DNA of 7,769 nucleotides from JAAUQA01 sp036351435 (GCA_036351435.1 JAZBPA010000077.1:1-7769); one strand, 5' to 3'. Shown: positions 1 to 7,428, numbered from the stretch's first letter. The notes: generated by a model not told the origin, from the letters alone. Made by a program: numbers and translations.

Positions 1-1217
1 GCAAACCCAGGTAAGGTATAGGCCAGAATATTGCTGCGCGGCAATTCCAAGCGATCCATAGTTCTGGCCGCTACGATCAATGCATGAGTAGAGTCCAATC
101 CGCCGGATACACCGATAACTAGCCGCGTTATGCCGGAACTCTGCAGCCGTTTCATCAGCCCATGTACTTGAATGTTGTAAGCCTCGAAACAGCGTTCATC
201 TCGCTTAGCGGGATTGTTGGGCACAAATGGGAAACGCTCGACGGTACGCTTTAGCTCAGTTACTTGGGTCGGTAGGCGAAACTCGAACTCCCCCCGGCGA
301 AACGTGCGTAACTGTTCCCGGTGCTCGCCGACTACATCATTGAAGCTGGTTAAGCGCATCCGGTCTTGCGCAAGCCGTTCTAAGTCTACATCTGCAACGA
401 TCAGCTGTTCTTGTTGCGTAAACCGTTCGGCTTCGGCCAGTAATTCACCGTTTTCGTAGATCAGTGCTTGGCCGTCCCAAGCCACATCGGTGGTAGATTC
501 TCCGGGTCCGGCGGCGGAATACAGATAGGCTGCCACGCACTTACCGGATTGTGCGGCGCACAGTTCCCGCCGATATTCCGCTTTACCGATGGTGACATTG
601 CTGGCGGACAGATTGGTGAGAATTGTCGCCCCGGCGAGCGCTGCGTAAGTGCTGGGCGAAATCGGCGTCCACACATCTTCGCAGATTTCCGCGTGCAGGA
701 TGAAATCGTCGACATTGACCGCGTGAAAAACCAGATCGGCTCCGAATGGCACCCGCTCTCCCCGAAAGAACATCTCCCGACCCACCGCGAAACGCCCGGA
801 TGTGAACTGCCGTTTTTCGTAAAATTCCCGGTAGTTGGGTAGATAGGTCTTGGGGGTAATCCCGAGTAGCCGACCACGATAAACAGTCAGCGCACAATTG
901 AACAGTTTCCCTTCAAAGCGCAGTGGCGCGCCGACCAGCAGCACCGGATTCAACTCGCGGCTTTCCTCAATGAGGGTGGCCAGCGCTTCTTCGGTCGCAT
1001 CCAACAACACATCTTGATGAAATAAATCGTCATTGCTGTAGGCGGAAATACCCAATTCTGGGAACAAGGCCACGGCAGCTTGCTGATCCGAAGCTCGGCG
1101 AGCGAGTCCCAAAATATGTTCGAGGTTATAGAATGGATCGGCGACGCGCACAAACGGTACACAGACCGCCGTGCGGATAAACCCGTGGGAATAAATACAA
1201 TGAAACGGTTTGCTCAT
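1..1217 (-). CDS. nadE: Glutamine-dependent NAD+ synthetase, N-terminal 405 residues (3' end off window)
   Basis: This cytoplasmic enzyme makes NAD+ from nicotinic acid adenine dinucleotide, ATP and glutamine-derived ammonia, the last step of NAD synthesis. Translating the minus strand from ATG at 1217-1215 gives an uninterrupted frame to the window edge. Residues about 10-290 are a nitrilase-type glutaminase domain with the expected triad: Glu54 (FPELG), Lys123 (TPKTY) and Cys179 (EICEDVW). Residues about 330-405 begin the synthetase domain, with the PP-loop SGGLDS at 371-376. About 60% of the usual roughly 680 residues of this long, Mycobacterium-type form are present. The Shine-Dalgarno is poor (GAGAG, about 5 bp upstream), but MSKPFHCIYSHGFIR is a typical start for the family. 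The channel gene ends 27 bp upstream on the same strand, so co-transcription is plausible. No damage is seen in the visible part. Confidence 0.95.
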   Translation of the reverse strand, partial: MSKPFHCIYSHGFIRTAVCVPFVRVADPFYNLEHILGLARRASDQQAAVALFPELGISAYSNDDLFHQDVLLDATEEALATLIEESRELNPVLLVGAPLRFEGKLFNCALTVYRGRLLGITPKTYLPNYREFYEKRQFTSGRFAVGREMFFRGERVPFGADLVFHAVNVDDFILHAEICEDVWTPISPSTYAALAGATILTNLSASNVTIGKAEYRRELCAAQSGKCVAAYLYSAAGPGESTTDVAWDGQALIYENGELLAEAERFTQQEQLIVADVDLERLAQDRMRLTSFNDVVGEHREQLRTFRRGEFEFRLPTQVTELKRTVERFPFVPNNPAKRDERCFEAYNIQVHGLMKRLQSSGITRLVIGVSGGLDSTHALIVAARTMDRLELPRSNILAYTLPGF

Positions 1218-1244
1218 TACATACGCTCTCGTGGGGCGGGCGAT

Positions 1245-2069
1245 CTACTCTTCCAGCTGCGCGCCACAGTATTTACAAAACTGGGCGTCGGCATCGTGCA
1301 ACGCCACAGCACACCCCGGACAAACACGGGCGCTGACCGGTTGTTCTCCGGCCTTCGATAGGGCAACAGTGACAATGCCGGTGGGAACCGCGATGACTCC
1401 ATAGCCCATAATCATGACTAGGCTGGCGAATACTTGTCCGAACCAGGTTTGCGGTGAAATATCGCCATAACCGACCGTGGTCAGCGTCACGATAGCCCAA
1501 TACATCCCTCGTGGAATACTGTCAAAACCGTTTTCCTCGCCTTCAATCAAATACATCAGTGCGCCGATGATCATCACCAGCGTCAACACCGTGAGCAGAA
1601 AAACAGTAATTTTGCGCCGAGTTTCCCACACTGCGATGGCCAGCACCCGCCCCTCGCTAAGATGACGGGACAGCTTCAGGACCCGAAAGATACGCAGCAG
1701 TCGCAGCGCCCGGATGACCATCAGTGATTGTATACCGGGCACCAACAAACTGAGATAGCTCGGCAACACCGCCATCAAGTCGACAATACCGTAAAAACTA
1801 GTGGCATAACCCCGAGGTTGCTTAGCACAACTGAGACGCAGCAAATATTCCATGGTGAACAATAAGGTAAATGTCCATTCAATGACATTGAAGATCAGTG
1901 AATAACGCTCACGCAAATCCGGTACGCTTTCCAAAAAAACGGCCAATACACTCAACACGATGCTCCACAGCAGCACCACATCGAACAGCTTGCCGAGCGG
2001 AGTATCGGTTTCGAAAATGATTCTGTTCAGGCGCAAACGCCAGGAGGAAAGAGTTCTTGTATTCGCCAT
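1245..2069 (-). CDS. Voltage-gated potassium channel subunit with C-terminal zinc ribbon
   Basis: This is a six-transmembrane Kv-type channel subunit of the inner membrane, expected to form a K+-selective tetramer. The ATG at 2069 gives 274 aa. S1 is about 27-47, S2 56-79 and S3 88-110. S4 is 115-133, with positive charges at every third position (R120, R123, R126, R129, K132). S5 is 152-176, the pore helix and selectivity filter TTVGYGD lie at 197-203, and S6 at 208-237. After S6 comes a short cytoplasmic tail with a zinc ribbon, C250-P-G-C253 and C265-K-Y-C268. I chose the ATG because AGGA (minus-strand sense of 2078-2081) lies 8 bp upstream. A TTG at 2099 would add ten residues but has no better support. 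nadE follows after 27 bp. Ion selectivity and voltage sensing are inferred from the motifs; the role of the zinc ribbon is unknown. Confidence 0.93.
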   Translation of the reverse strand: MANTRTLSSWRLRLNRIIFETDTPLGKLFDVVLLWSIVLSVLAVFLESVPDLRERYSLIFNVIEWTFTLLFTMEYLLRLSCAKQPRGYATSFYGIVDLMAVLPSYLSLLVPGIQSLMVIRALRLLRIFRVLKLSRHLSEGRVLAIAVWETRRKITVFLLTVLTLVMIIGALMYLIEGEENGFDSIPRGMYWAIVTLTTVGYGDISPQTWFGQVFASLVMIMGYGVIAVPTGIVTVALSKAGEQPVSARVCPGCAVALHDADAQFCKYCGAQLEE

Positions 2070-2077
2070 TGCTGCTG

Positions 2078-2081
2078 TCCT
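2078..2081 (-). promoter_or_regulatory. Shine-Dalgarno site deciding the channel start
   Basis: AGGA on the minus strand lies 8 bp before the ATG at 2069. It is the best ribosome-binding match near the 5' end and favours the 274-aa product over the TTG-initiated 284-aa product. Confidence 0.6.
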
Positions 2082-2110
2082 AAGCTCATTCTTATTCAAT
2101 CATATCTTGC

Positions 2111-2746
2111 ATGGGCGGAATGAGTAAGCGGATGAACGAACGATCAGTGAGTCTTGCGCACGACTCAATCGAGTTGGAAGCGCTATATTTTGAGGCCGAG
2201 AGCGAATCAGGCGCGGTGATTACCCATCCGCATCCGCTTTATGGTGGTGATATGTCCAATCCTGTGGTGGCAGCCATCGCCCAAGCTTATCAACAAGCTG
2301 GATACAGCACACTGCGGTTTAATTTCCGAGGGGTGGGGAATAGCACTGGGCGTCATGGTGGAGGGCGAGACGAACAGGAGGATGTCCGAACAGCGCTTGA
2401 CTATTTGCACGAGAACGGCAAGCGTAACGTCGAATTGGCTGGATATTCTTTTGGTGCTTGGGTTAATGCAATGGCAGTTGCAGAAGATGTCAGTGCACCA
2501 CCCTTGATTATGGTGGCCCCACCGGTGGCACTGTTGGATTTTGAACCAGTTACGACCTTGCCCACGTTACGTTTGGTCATCACCGGCGAATTCGATCATT
2601 ATGCGCCTGTCGGTGCGCTTGGCGAATTGCTTCAGCGCTGGAATCCACAGGCACGATTAGAAGTGATTCCCGAAGCTGATCACTTTTATTTTGGTTATGG
2701 CGATGTGTTGCGAGGTAAGCTGAAAGATCATTTTCTTGACAGTTAG
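2111..2746 (+). CDS. Small alpha/beta hydrolase, COG2945 type
   Basis: This is a predicted serine hydrolase of about 200 residues, matching the length of the COG2945 family. Numbered from the ATG at 2111, the family signature HPHPLYGGDMSN is at 39-50 and LRFNFRGVGNS at 68-78. The nucleophile elbow GYSFG gives Ser113, GEFDHYAP gives the acid Asp162, and EADHFYFG gives His191, so the triad is complete. No signal peptide is visible, so it should be cytoplasmic. The substrate is unknown; relatives are usually called esterases or dienelactone-hydrolase-like. Three in-frame ATGs exist at 2111, 2120 and 2132. None has a strong ribosome-binding site, and the third (MNERSVSL) fits the family length best. 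It diverges from the channel gene, so its promoter probably lies inside the channel's 5' coding region. Confidence 0.9.
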   Translation: MGGMSKRMNERSVSLAHDSIELEALYFEAESESGAVITHPHPLYGGDMSNPVVAAIAQAYQQAGYSTLRFNFRGVGNSTGRHGGGRDEQEDVRTALDYLHENGKRNVELAGYSFGAWVNAMAVAEDVSAPPLIMVAPPVALLDFEPVTTLPTLRLVITGEFDHYAPVGALGELLQRWNPQARLEVIPEADHFYFGYGDVLRGKLKDHFLDS

Positions 2747-2765
2747 GGAACCAGCAGGGTAGGAA
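2736..2765 (+). promoter_or_regulatory. Weak sigma70-like promoter candidate
   Basis: A perfect TTGACA (2736-2741) overlaps the hydrolase stop. It is followed 18 bp later by TAGGAA (2760-2765), a poor -10 with three of six consensus matches. It would serve the 2813 gene with a leader of about 40 nt. Only the -35 match is good. Confidence 0.25.
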
Positions 2766-2812
2766 GCGCATCGTTCGAGATTATTAGGGCACAAAATAAC
2801 TGAGAGTTTGAA

Positions 2813-3247
2813 ATGGTTGATTACGACAGATACGAAGAAGTTTGCAGAAAGATAAGAAACGACAATGAAAAGTTGTTACATGAGTTTGAGGCTTGGTTGA
2901 ATGCATCTGGCCTATCGGAAAAAACTATAAACAACCATCTTTCAAACATTGATTTCTACATAAATGAGTTTCTGCTTTACGAGGATCCCATTAAAGCAAA
3001 AAATGGTGTTGGCGCTGTAGATATGTTTCTGGGTTACTGGTTCATAAAAAAGGCCATGTGGGCCAGTCAGGCAAGCATCAAGAGTAATGCTACAAGTCTA
3101 AAAAAATTTTATACTTTCATGTATGAGAAAGGCTTAGTGGAAAAGGAGAGCCTGAGTGATTTAAAGGAAACGATAAAAGAGGAAATGCCAGAATGGTTAG
3201 CAACCTTGGGGCACTATGATGATCCATCTATTGAAGAGGTTTGGTGA
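2813..3247 (+). CDS. Stand-alone integrase-type SAM-like (core-binding) domain protein
   Basis: This 144-aa soluble protein resembles only the N-terminal DNA-binding domain of tyrosine recombinases. Residues about 15-55 form a helical pair with a typical signature (FEAWL, then GLSEKTINNHLSNIDFYI, 33-50). Residues 86-110 form the matching second pair (QASIKSNATSLKKFY, then MYEKGLVEK). The protein ends in an acidic tail, PEWLATLGHYDDPS. No catalytic Arg/His/Tyr domain follows: the stop TGA is at 3245-3247 and the next gene is unrelated, so it cannot recombine DNA alone. It reads as an intact small family of its own rather than a broken integrase, because the end is clean and I see no downstream integrase remnant. 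The ribosome-binding site is weak (GAGAG about 6 bp before ATG). G+C is near 40%, lower than in nadE, suggesting transfer. DNA binding is an inference from the fold. Confidence 0.75.
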   Translation: MVDYDRYEEVCRKIRNDNEKLLHEFEAWLNASGLSEKTINNHLSNIDFYINEFLLYEDPIKAKNGVGAVDMFLGYWFIKKAMWASQASIKSNATSLKKFYTFMYEKGLVEKESLSDLKETIKEEMPEWLATLGHYDDPSIEEVW

Positions 3248-3361
3248 GGTTGCCCTCACAAAATTGGCAAATTCACTCGAACGCCGAAAAGTGTTGTACC
3301 TTTGCCGCGCTACTTTTTTGCGCCGGTGATTTACAACTTTAGGCTCGGTTATTTCATGTGA

Positions 3362-3371
3362 TGTATATACA
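3362..3371. promoter_or_regulatory. 10-bp perfect palindrome, possible operator or -10 region
   Basis: TGTATATACA is a perfect 10-bp inverted repeat 21 bp before the ATG of the Uma2 gene. It contains TATATA, which could serve as a -10 element, though no good -35 lies 16-18 bp upstream. A short protein-binding palindrome is possible. The rest of the 3248-3386 intergenic region shows no gene. Confidence 0.3.
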
Positions 3372-3380
3372 ACTGAAATA

Positions 3381-3384
3381 GAGG
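3381..3384 (+). promoter_or_regulatory. Shine-Dalgarno site for the Uma2 gene
   Basis: GAGG lies 8 bp upstream of ATG 3393. It decides between that start and the GTG at 3387, for which the spacing would be only 2 bp. Confidence 0.6.
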
Positions 3385-3392
3385 CAGTGAAA

Positions 3393-3869
3393 ATGAGTTG
3401 GGCTGAGATCTGTCAAAACCCCATACTAAAGGATCTTCCTTACAAAATCCAGACTGATAAGTGGGGAAATATTGTAATGAGTCCTGCCAGTAATGAACAC
3501 GGGATTTATCAAGCTGCAATAGTTGCGCTGCTGAGCCGACTGATGAATAAAGGCACAATAATTTCTGAGTGTTCTGTTCAAACTAGCGAAGGGACAAAAG
3601 TGGCGGATGTGGCATGGGCTTCAGAGAGATTCATGCAAAACAACAAAGGTAAAAGCCCATTTGATGAAGCACCCGAAATATGCGTAGAAATTCTTTCGCC
3701 TTCTAACACCGAAATGGAGATGGAGGAAAAGAAAGAGCTCTATTTTGCTAGAGGTGCTAAGGAATTCTGGATTTGTGATAAAGAAGGGAATATTAAATTC
3801 TACAAAAACACAGGCTCACTAAAACGCAGCAATATTATAGAAGGATTTCCTTGCAAGTTATCAAGTTAA
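3393..3869 (+). CDS. Uma2-family (DUF820) PD-(D/E)XK nuclease-fold protein
   Basis: Uma2 proteins adopt the restriction-endonuclease-like fold. Many genomes carry many copies, mostly uncharacterised. From ATG 3393 the product is 158 aa. The N-terminal motif MSWAEICQNPILKDLPYKI is typical of a Uma2 subgroup. The likely metal and catalytic residues are Asp72 (KVADVAW), Glu99 (ICVEILSPS) and a lysine at 113-114 (EMEEKKELY). The end has the usual YFARGAKEFWICDKEGNIKFY strand. All active-site positions appear intact. GAGG at 3381-3384 lies 8 bp before this ATG and supports it; the GTG at 3387 would add only two residues. No toxin, methylase or recombinase partner is adjacent. The cellular role is unknown, and calling it an endonuclease rests on fold alone. 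Confidence 0.85.
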   Translation: MSWAEICQNPILKDLPYKIQTDKWGNIVMSPASNEHGIYQAAIVALLSRLMNKGTIISECSVQTSEGTKVADVAWASERFMQNNKGKSPFDEAPEICVEILSPSNTEMEMEEKKELYFARGAKEFWICDKEGNIKFYKNTGSLKRSNIIEGFPCKLSS

Positions 3870-3892
3870 CCTGATGCTGCTATACCAATACT

Positions 3893-3902
3893 ATTTATAA
3901 AT
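3893..3902. repeat. 10-bp AT palindrome at the upstream ATG
   Basis: ATTTATAAAT is a perfect inverted repeat that overlaps the ATG at 3901. It may be a -10-like or operator element, or chance in AT-rich DNA. If functional, it argues that translation starts at 3925 instead. Confidence 0.2.
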
Positions 3903-3924
3903 GATTACTTCAAAAGTTAGATAT

Positions 3925-4755
3925 ATGCCACTGACCACAAGAATATGCATTCTCATTGGAGGATTCTTTAACCAATTTGGTTGGGTATTCTTTGGTTTTG
4001 GGCTCATATTCGTTTGGGTATTTGCATTGAATGCCGATGTATCATTTCCGCGATTCAGCAACAACATAGTTACTACCGAAGGCATCATAACCAATAAAAT
4101 TAGATCGAGCGCATCAGAGAATGATCGGCGTATTTTTGAGTATCATTATAAATTTTTAACTCCGCAGGAATTGGAGTTTGAGGGTGTCTCATATTCAACA
4201 CGCCGAACGACTATAGTTGGGGATCAAGTGGCTATCGAATATGCAGAAGGGAATCCAGAGAACTCCAAAATTAAAGGCATGAGGAAGCAAACCTTTGGGC
4301 CTTTTGTACTGTTTGTGATTATATTTCCTCTTGCCGGTTTGGTGTTTATTATTATCGGCTTAAAAAAGTCTCTAAAAGCGCTCAAGTTGCTACGATATGG
4401 AAGAATATCAACAGGAAAACTGATTTCGAAAGTTCCCACCAATGTCAGGATAAATAAGCGAACCGTATATGAACTGACATTTCAGTTTAAAGATCATCTG
4501 GGTAGAGAACACACTGCGTCGGAAAAAACTCATTTACCGCATCTTTTGGAGGATAATGGAGAAGAACAGTTACTTTACTTAGCAGAAAATCCTAGCTATG
4601 CAGTCATGTTGGATTCATTACCATCCTCGCCTAAGATAGATAGACGTGGTGACATACAAGCCACGTCATTCATCAAATCGCTGCTACTACTCGTGATACC
4701 TTTAGCGACTCTTATAGGTCATGGGTACTATATTTTCCTGAGATTCATTAATTAA
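3925..4755 (+). CDS. Membrane protein with two DUF3592-like segments
   Basis: This is a predicted inner-membrane protein of unknown function, 276 aa from ATG 3925. Hydrophobic stretches lie near residues 6-38 (one or two passes: ILIGGFF, then FGFGLIFVWVF), 125-147 (FVLFVIIFPLAGLVFIIIG) and 250-274. Between them are two beta-rich segments with the same plan. Each begins with a G-x-hydrophobic-x-x-K strand (GIITNK; GKLISK), continues through a Y-x-h-x-F strand (EYHYKF; ELTFQF), and ends at a Y/L-x-E-x-NP-x-x-hydrophobic strand (YAEGNPENSKI; LAENPSYAVML). This matches the DUF3592 pattern and suggests an internal duplication. An upstream ATG at 3901 adds eight residues. Neither start has a Shine-Dalgarno; I prefer 3925 because MPLTTRICILIGG resembles family starts. 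G+C is low, as in its two left neighbours. No function can be assigned. Confidence 0.75.
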   Translation: MPLTTRICILIGGFFNQFGWVFFGFGLIFVWVFALNADVSFPRFSNNIVTTEGIITNKIRSSASENDRRIFEYHYKFLTPQELEFEGVSYSTRRTTIVGDQVAIEYAEGNPENSKIKGMRKQTFGPFVLFVIIFPLAGLVFIIIGLKKSLKALKLLRYGRISTGKLISKVPTNVRINKRTVYELTFQFKDHLGREHTASEKTHLPHLLEDNGEEQLLYLAENPSYAVMLDSLPSSPKIDRRGDIQATSFIKSLLLLVIPLATLIGHGYYIFLRFIN

Positions 4756-4788
4756 TGGAACAACTGGCGCTGCACTCATAGATTTATC

Positions 4789-5508
4789 ATGCTGCTTTCT
4801 TTGAAATACAATTTTTTATTTATTCACACGGCTAAAACGGGTGGCACCAGCGTTCGCACTGCTTTGCGGTACTACAAATGGACTGATCCATATCGCGTTC
4901 CCTTATTTTTATGCAGCAAACTAAGTAGTTTAACCGGTCATAAACTAGGAATAAAATTCCCCCGTCACGCCAAAGCCATCGCCGCCCAGGAAATGTTGCC
5001 GCACGAGCTTTATCAACGGTTGTTTAAATTCGTTTTCGTGCGTAATCCTTGGGATTTACAGGTCAGTTCCTATCATCACATCCGCCGCGAACGTCCTCAT
5101 TTGATTGAGCATCTGTCTGATTTCGAGACCTTCTTGCGTTGGAAGCTTGATCCAGAGCGGCCATATCAATTCCACATCGATACCTCTATCGAATTGCAGT
5201 CCGATTACGTGCAGGATTTGCACGGTCAAGTCATTGTGGATTTCATCGGTCGTTATGAACAGCTGTCAGCCGATTTTGCCGAAGCGTGTCAGCGTATCGG
5301 TATCCGTTGTCCGGGGCTACCGCATAAGCGCCAAGCCAAGGACCGCGACCGCGACTATCGGCAGTATTACAACGACACACTTGCTGAATTAATCAGCCAG
5401 CATTTTGCTCGCGATATAGAATTGTTTGGCTACACGTTTGATGATCCGGTTGCTCTCCAGCATCCATCATCAATACCGAGTAAACCAGTTTTGCACGAGG
5501 GTGCGTAG
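4789..5508 (+). CDS. PAPS-dependent sulfotransferase, family 2 type
   Basis: It should transfer a sulfuryl group from PAPS to an acceptor, most often a carbohydrate or another small cell-surface molecule in this family. The 239-aa protein shows both cofactor motifs. The 5'-phosphosulfate loop FIHTAKTGGTSVR is at residues 11-23 (Lys16). The 3'-phosphate motif FVFVRNPWDLQVSSY is at 81-95 (Arg85, with Ser93 or Ser94). Later elements typical of the family are DFIGRYEQLSADF (151-163), the YRQYYND helix (190-196) and the DIELFGYTF end (209-217). About 20 further residues form a tail with no recognised motif. No ribosome-binding site is clear, and the gene starts 33 bp after the DUF3592 gene. Its 3' end overlaps the convergent tgpA by 39 bp. 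The acceptor cannot be read from the sequence, and no glycosyltransferase or sulfate-activation gene lies nearby. Confidence 0.88.
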   Translation: MLLSLKYNFLFIHTAKTGGTSVRTALRYYKWTDPYRVPLFLCSKLSSLTGHKLGIKFPRHAKAIAAQEMLPHELYQRLFKFVFVRNPWDLQVSSYHHIRRERPHLIEHLSDFETFLRWKLDPERPYQFHIDTSIELQSDYVQDLHGQVIVDFIGRYEQLSADFAEACQRIGIRCPGLPHKRQAKDRDRDYRQYYNDTLAELISQHFARDIELFGYTFDDPVALQHPSSIPSKPVLHEGA

Positions 5509-7428
5509 ATATTCGCGTTCACCGGCATCAAGTCCGGCGGGGTCGAACCGATACCGATAATGCAGGCGCAATATCTCAGTCAGCGACGTGTGACGATGAC
5601 TATCATCCCTAATCACTCGTTCCAGCCAACTGGCTAATGGTTCTGCGGGCCGCCGTTCCAAACCCTGTTGCAGATACCAGTTCATAATCCGATAGCAGTC
5701 TGAATCGCTTCCTGGTCCATTAACAACTTGCTTGCTTTGGATCGGCTGGCGTTTACCTCTACGAATCCAGGATTGCCGACGCAAACGCCAAGCCAGAATC
5801 AAGCCCAGCGGCAGTAACCACCACGCCAGAGCATTATTATTGGTGGATTCGGCTTGATTTAGTTGCCAGTGTTTGAATTGCAGCCATAACCAAGATAGTG
5901 CATCGTAAAGCCCGATAAACGGCGAGGCATGTTCGGCGTCAGCTCGAACCCAAACTGCAGGCGTGGTGTCGACGTTTTGCCAATGCCCATTGATATAAGC
6001 GAGCGCCCAGGCATGGGCATGGCGTTTACGAATGACATAGCGTTGTTCTAAATCACTGTATTCCTGCACGCTGAAACCCGACGCATAGCGAGCCGGGATG
6101 CCCGCCTGCCGTAGCAACAATACCGTAGCGCTGGCGAAGTATTCGCAATGACCGGAGCGGGTGTTGCGCAGGAAATCCACTAAGGGTGGCAGCTGTGTAT
6201 TGATGGCTTCTAAATCCAAGGAATAGGTGAACTGGCTGTCAAAATAGCGTTTCAGAATCGCAGGTACTTTTTGGACACTGTGGTCGTTCAACGCAAGCGT
6301 TGTATTGATTTCAGCCAAGGTATCCTGATACAGCTCCGGCACCCAGGTATCCTGTGTCGTGAGTGGCAAATCTTCTTCTTCGGTTGGATGGTAGTCCACG
6401 CTATAGCGTAAGTACTCGGGAGCCTGCAGCACCTTGATCGAACCCAGCGGGTTTTGCTGTACGGTCTCTGCAGGGATATTGCCCAGCCAATAAGCACCCA
6501 AGGGCAAGGGCAGCATACCGGCGTCTCGGTCAAGCGTTTGGGATATTTCCAGTGTGTTCCCCACTATGTCGGGGTCACGGATGCGCCAATTGAGACCATC
6601 CTCCCGGTCCAGAGGTACGAATCCTCCGGCACGCGCAAACCAGGTATCGCCAGCTAGCACGTTATAGCTAGCGATACGCAGCAAGCCGGGTACCGGCTTA
6701 TTGTCTGGCGTGCTCACCCGCAGCACGATGGTATCGGACAGTTTGAGACGACCGATAGTGCCTAACGCGGTCATGCGCCGATAGGGATCGGTATCGGTAT
6801 CAAACCAATCGGTCAGCCATTCGGGTATTTGTCTTTCCAAATACCCCTGAAAGGACAAAATACCGATGTGGGTCAGATAGCCGCTACCGCTGGCAAGGAT
6901 CATTAAGCTCAGCCAAACGCCAACCGGGAAACGTCGGCTACGCCGTGGCCACAACGCCCAAAGCCAGAGCACTAAAGTTGCGAGAAAAAAATATTCAGGC
7001 GTTTGATTACCGATACTGGCGGCAATTAAACAAACCACGAGATAGGGATAACCGATCTCAATCGTGCGTGGATTACGTCCCCACTTGCGTTGTTGCATAG
7101 AGAGCGCGCTGAGTGGCAATCCATCCCGGTCACTATAGTGTTGGATGGCCACCAACGGAAACACGATCACCGGTAACCATTTCAACACCAGGAAAATAGC
7201 ATGCACAGCACCCTGTGCGACTATGGAATAAACACCCCATATGCCCAAAACCACGGTACAAAGATCGACTATACGGTTGATGTCTTTATCGCGCAGCTGC
7301 CAACGCCAGCGTAAGGCATGTGAAGCTTCCAACATGATGGCAAGGATCAAGGCCAACGCGAATAGCTGGGTTTGCCAGCCCCACACTAATATAGCTGTGC
7401 CTAGTAGTAGAATCGGGGGGGATTTCAT
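5470..7428 (-). CDS. tgpA: TgpA-type membrane transglutaminase
   Basis: This inner-membrane protein carries an extracytoplasmic transglutaminase-like (cysteine protease fold) domain. The ATG at 7428 gives 652 aa, normal for the family. The N-terminal third (DUF3488) has about seven hydrophobic segments from ILLLGTAILVWGW to SLMILASGSGY. The catalytic domain carries Cys428 (SGHCEYFA), His472 (HAHAWAL) and Asp487 (NVDTTP), an intact triad. Then come a last membrane helix (ALAWWLLPLGLILAW) and a cytoplasmic DUF4129-like tail (LERRPAEPLASWLERV). I prefer 7428 because MKSPPILLLG resembles usual starts. ATG 7443 adds five residues; neither has a clear ribosome-binding site, and GTG-type starts reach to 7515. 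In many proteobacteria the gene follows moxR and a DUF58 gene, but here neither lies upstream. Its start abuts a divergent antitoxin remnant. Physiological substrates of the family are poorly known. Confidence 0.9.
   Translation of the reverse strand: MKSPPILLLGTAILVWGWQTQLFALALILAIMLEASHALRWRWQLRDKDINRIVDLCTVVLGIWGVYSIVAQGAVHAIFLVLKWLPVIVFPLVAIQHYSDRDGLPLSALSMQQRKWGRNPRTIEIGYPYLVVCLIAASIGNQTPEYFFLATLVLWLWALWPRRSRRFPVGVWLSLMILASGSGYLTHIGILSFQGYLERQIPEWLTDWFDTDTDPYRRMTALGTIGRLKLSDTIVLRVSTPDNKPVPGLLRIASYNVLAGDTWFARAGGFVPLDREDGLNWRIRDPDIVGNTLEISQTLDRDAGMLPLPLGAYWLGNIPAETVQQNPLGSIKVLQAPEYLRYSVDYHPTEEEDLPLTTQDTWVPELYQDTLAEINTTLALNDHSVQKVPAILKRYFDSQFTYSLDLEAINTQLPPLVDFLRNTRSGHCEYFASATVLLLRQAGIPARYASGFSVQEYSDLEQRYVIRKRHAHAWALAYINGHWQNVDTTPAVWVRADAEHASPFIGLYDALSWLWLQFKHWQLNQAESTNNNALAWWLLPLGLILAWRLRRQSWIRRGKRQPIQSKQVVNGPGSDSDCYRIMNWYLQQGLERRPAEPLASWLERVIRDDSHRHTSLTEILRLHYRYRFDPAGLDAGEREYLRTLVQNWFTRY

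Noticed and set aside
468..842. Open plus-strand frame of 124 codons
   Set aside because: It lies antisense to nadE, whose own frame is fully open with conserved catalytic motifs; the translation has no recognisable family and is high in codon-bias artefacts.
461..897. Two open minus-strand frames of 138 and 104 codons
   Set aside because: They are out of frame with nadE on the same strand and give low-complexity, motif-free proteins.
3301..3327. Possible terminator around the TTTTTT run
   Set aside because: The GCCGCGC and GCGCCGG arms do not pair properly and the T run lies between them, not after a stem.
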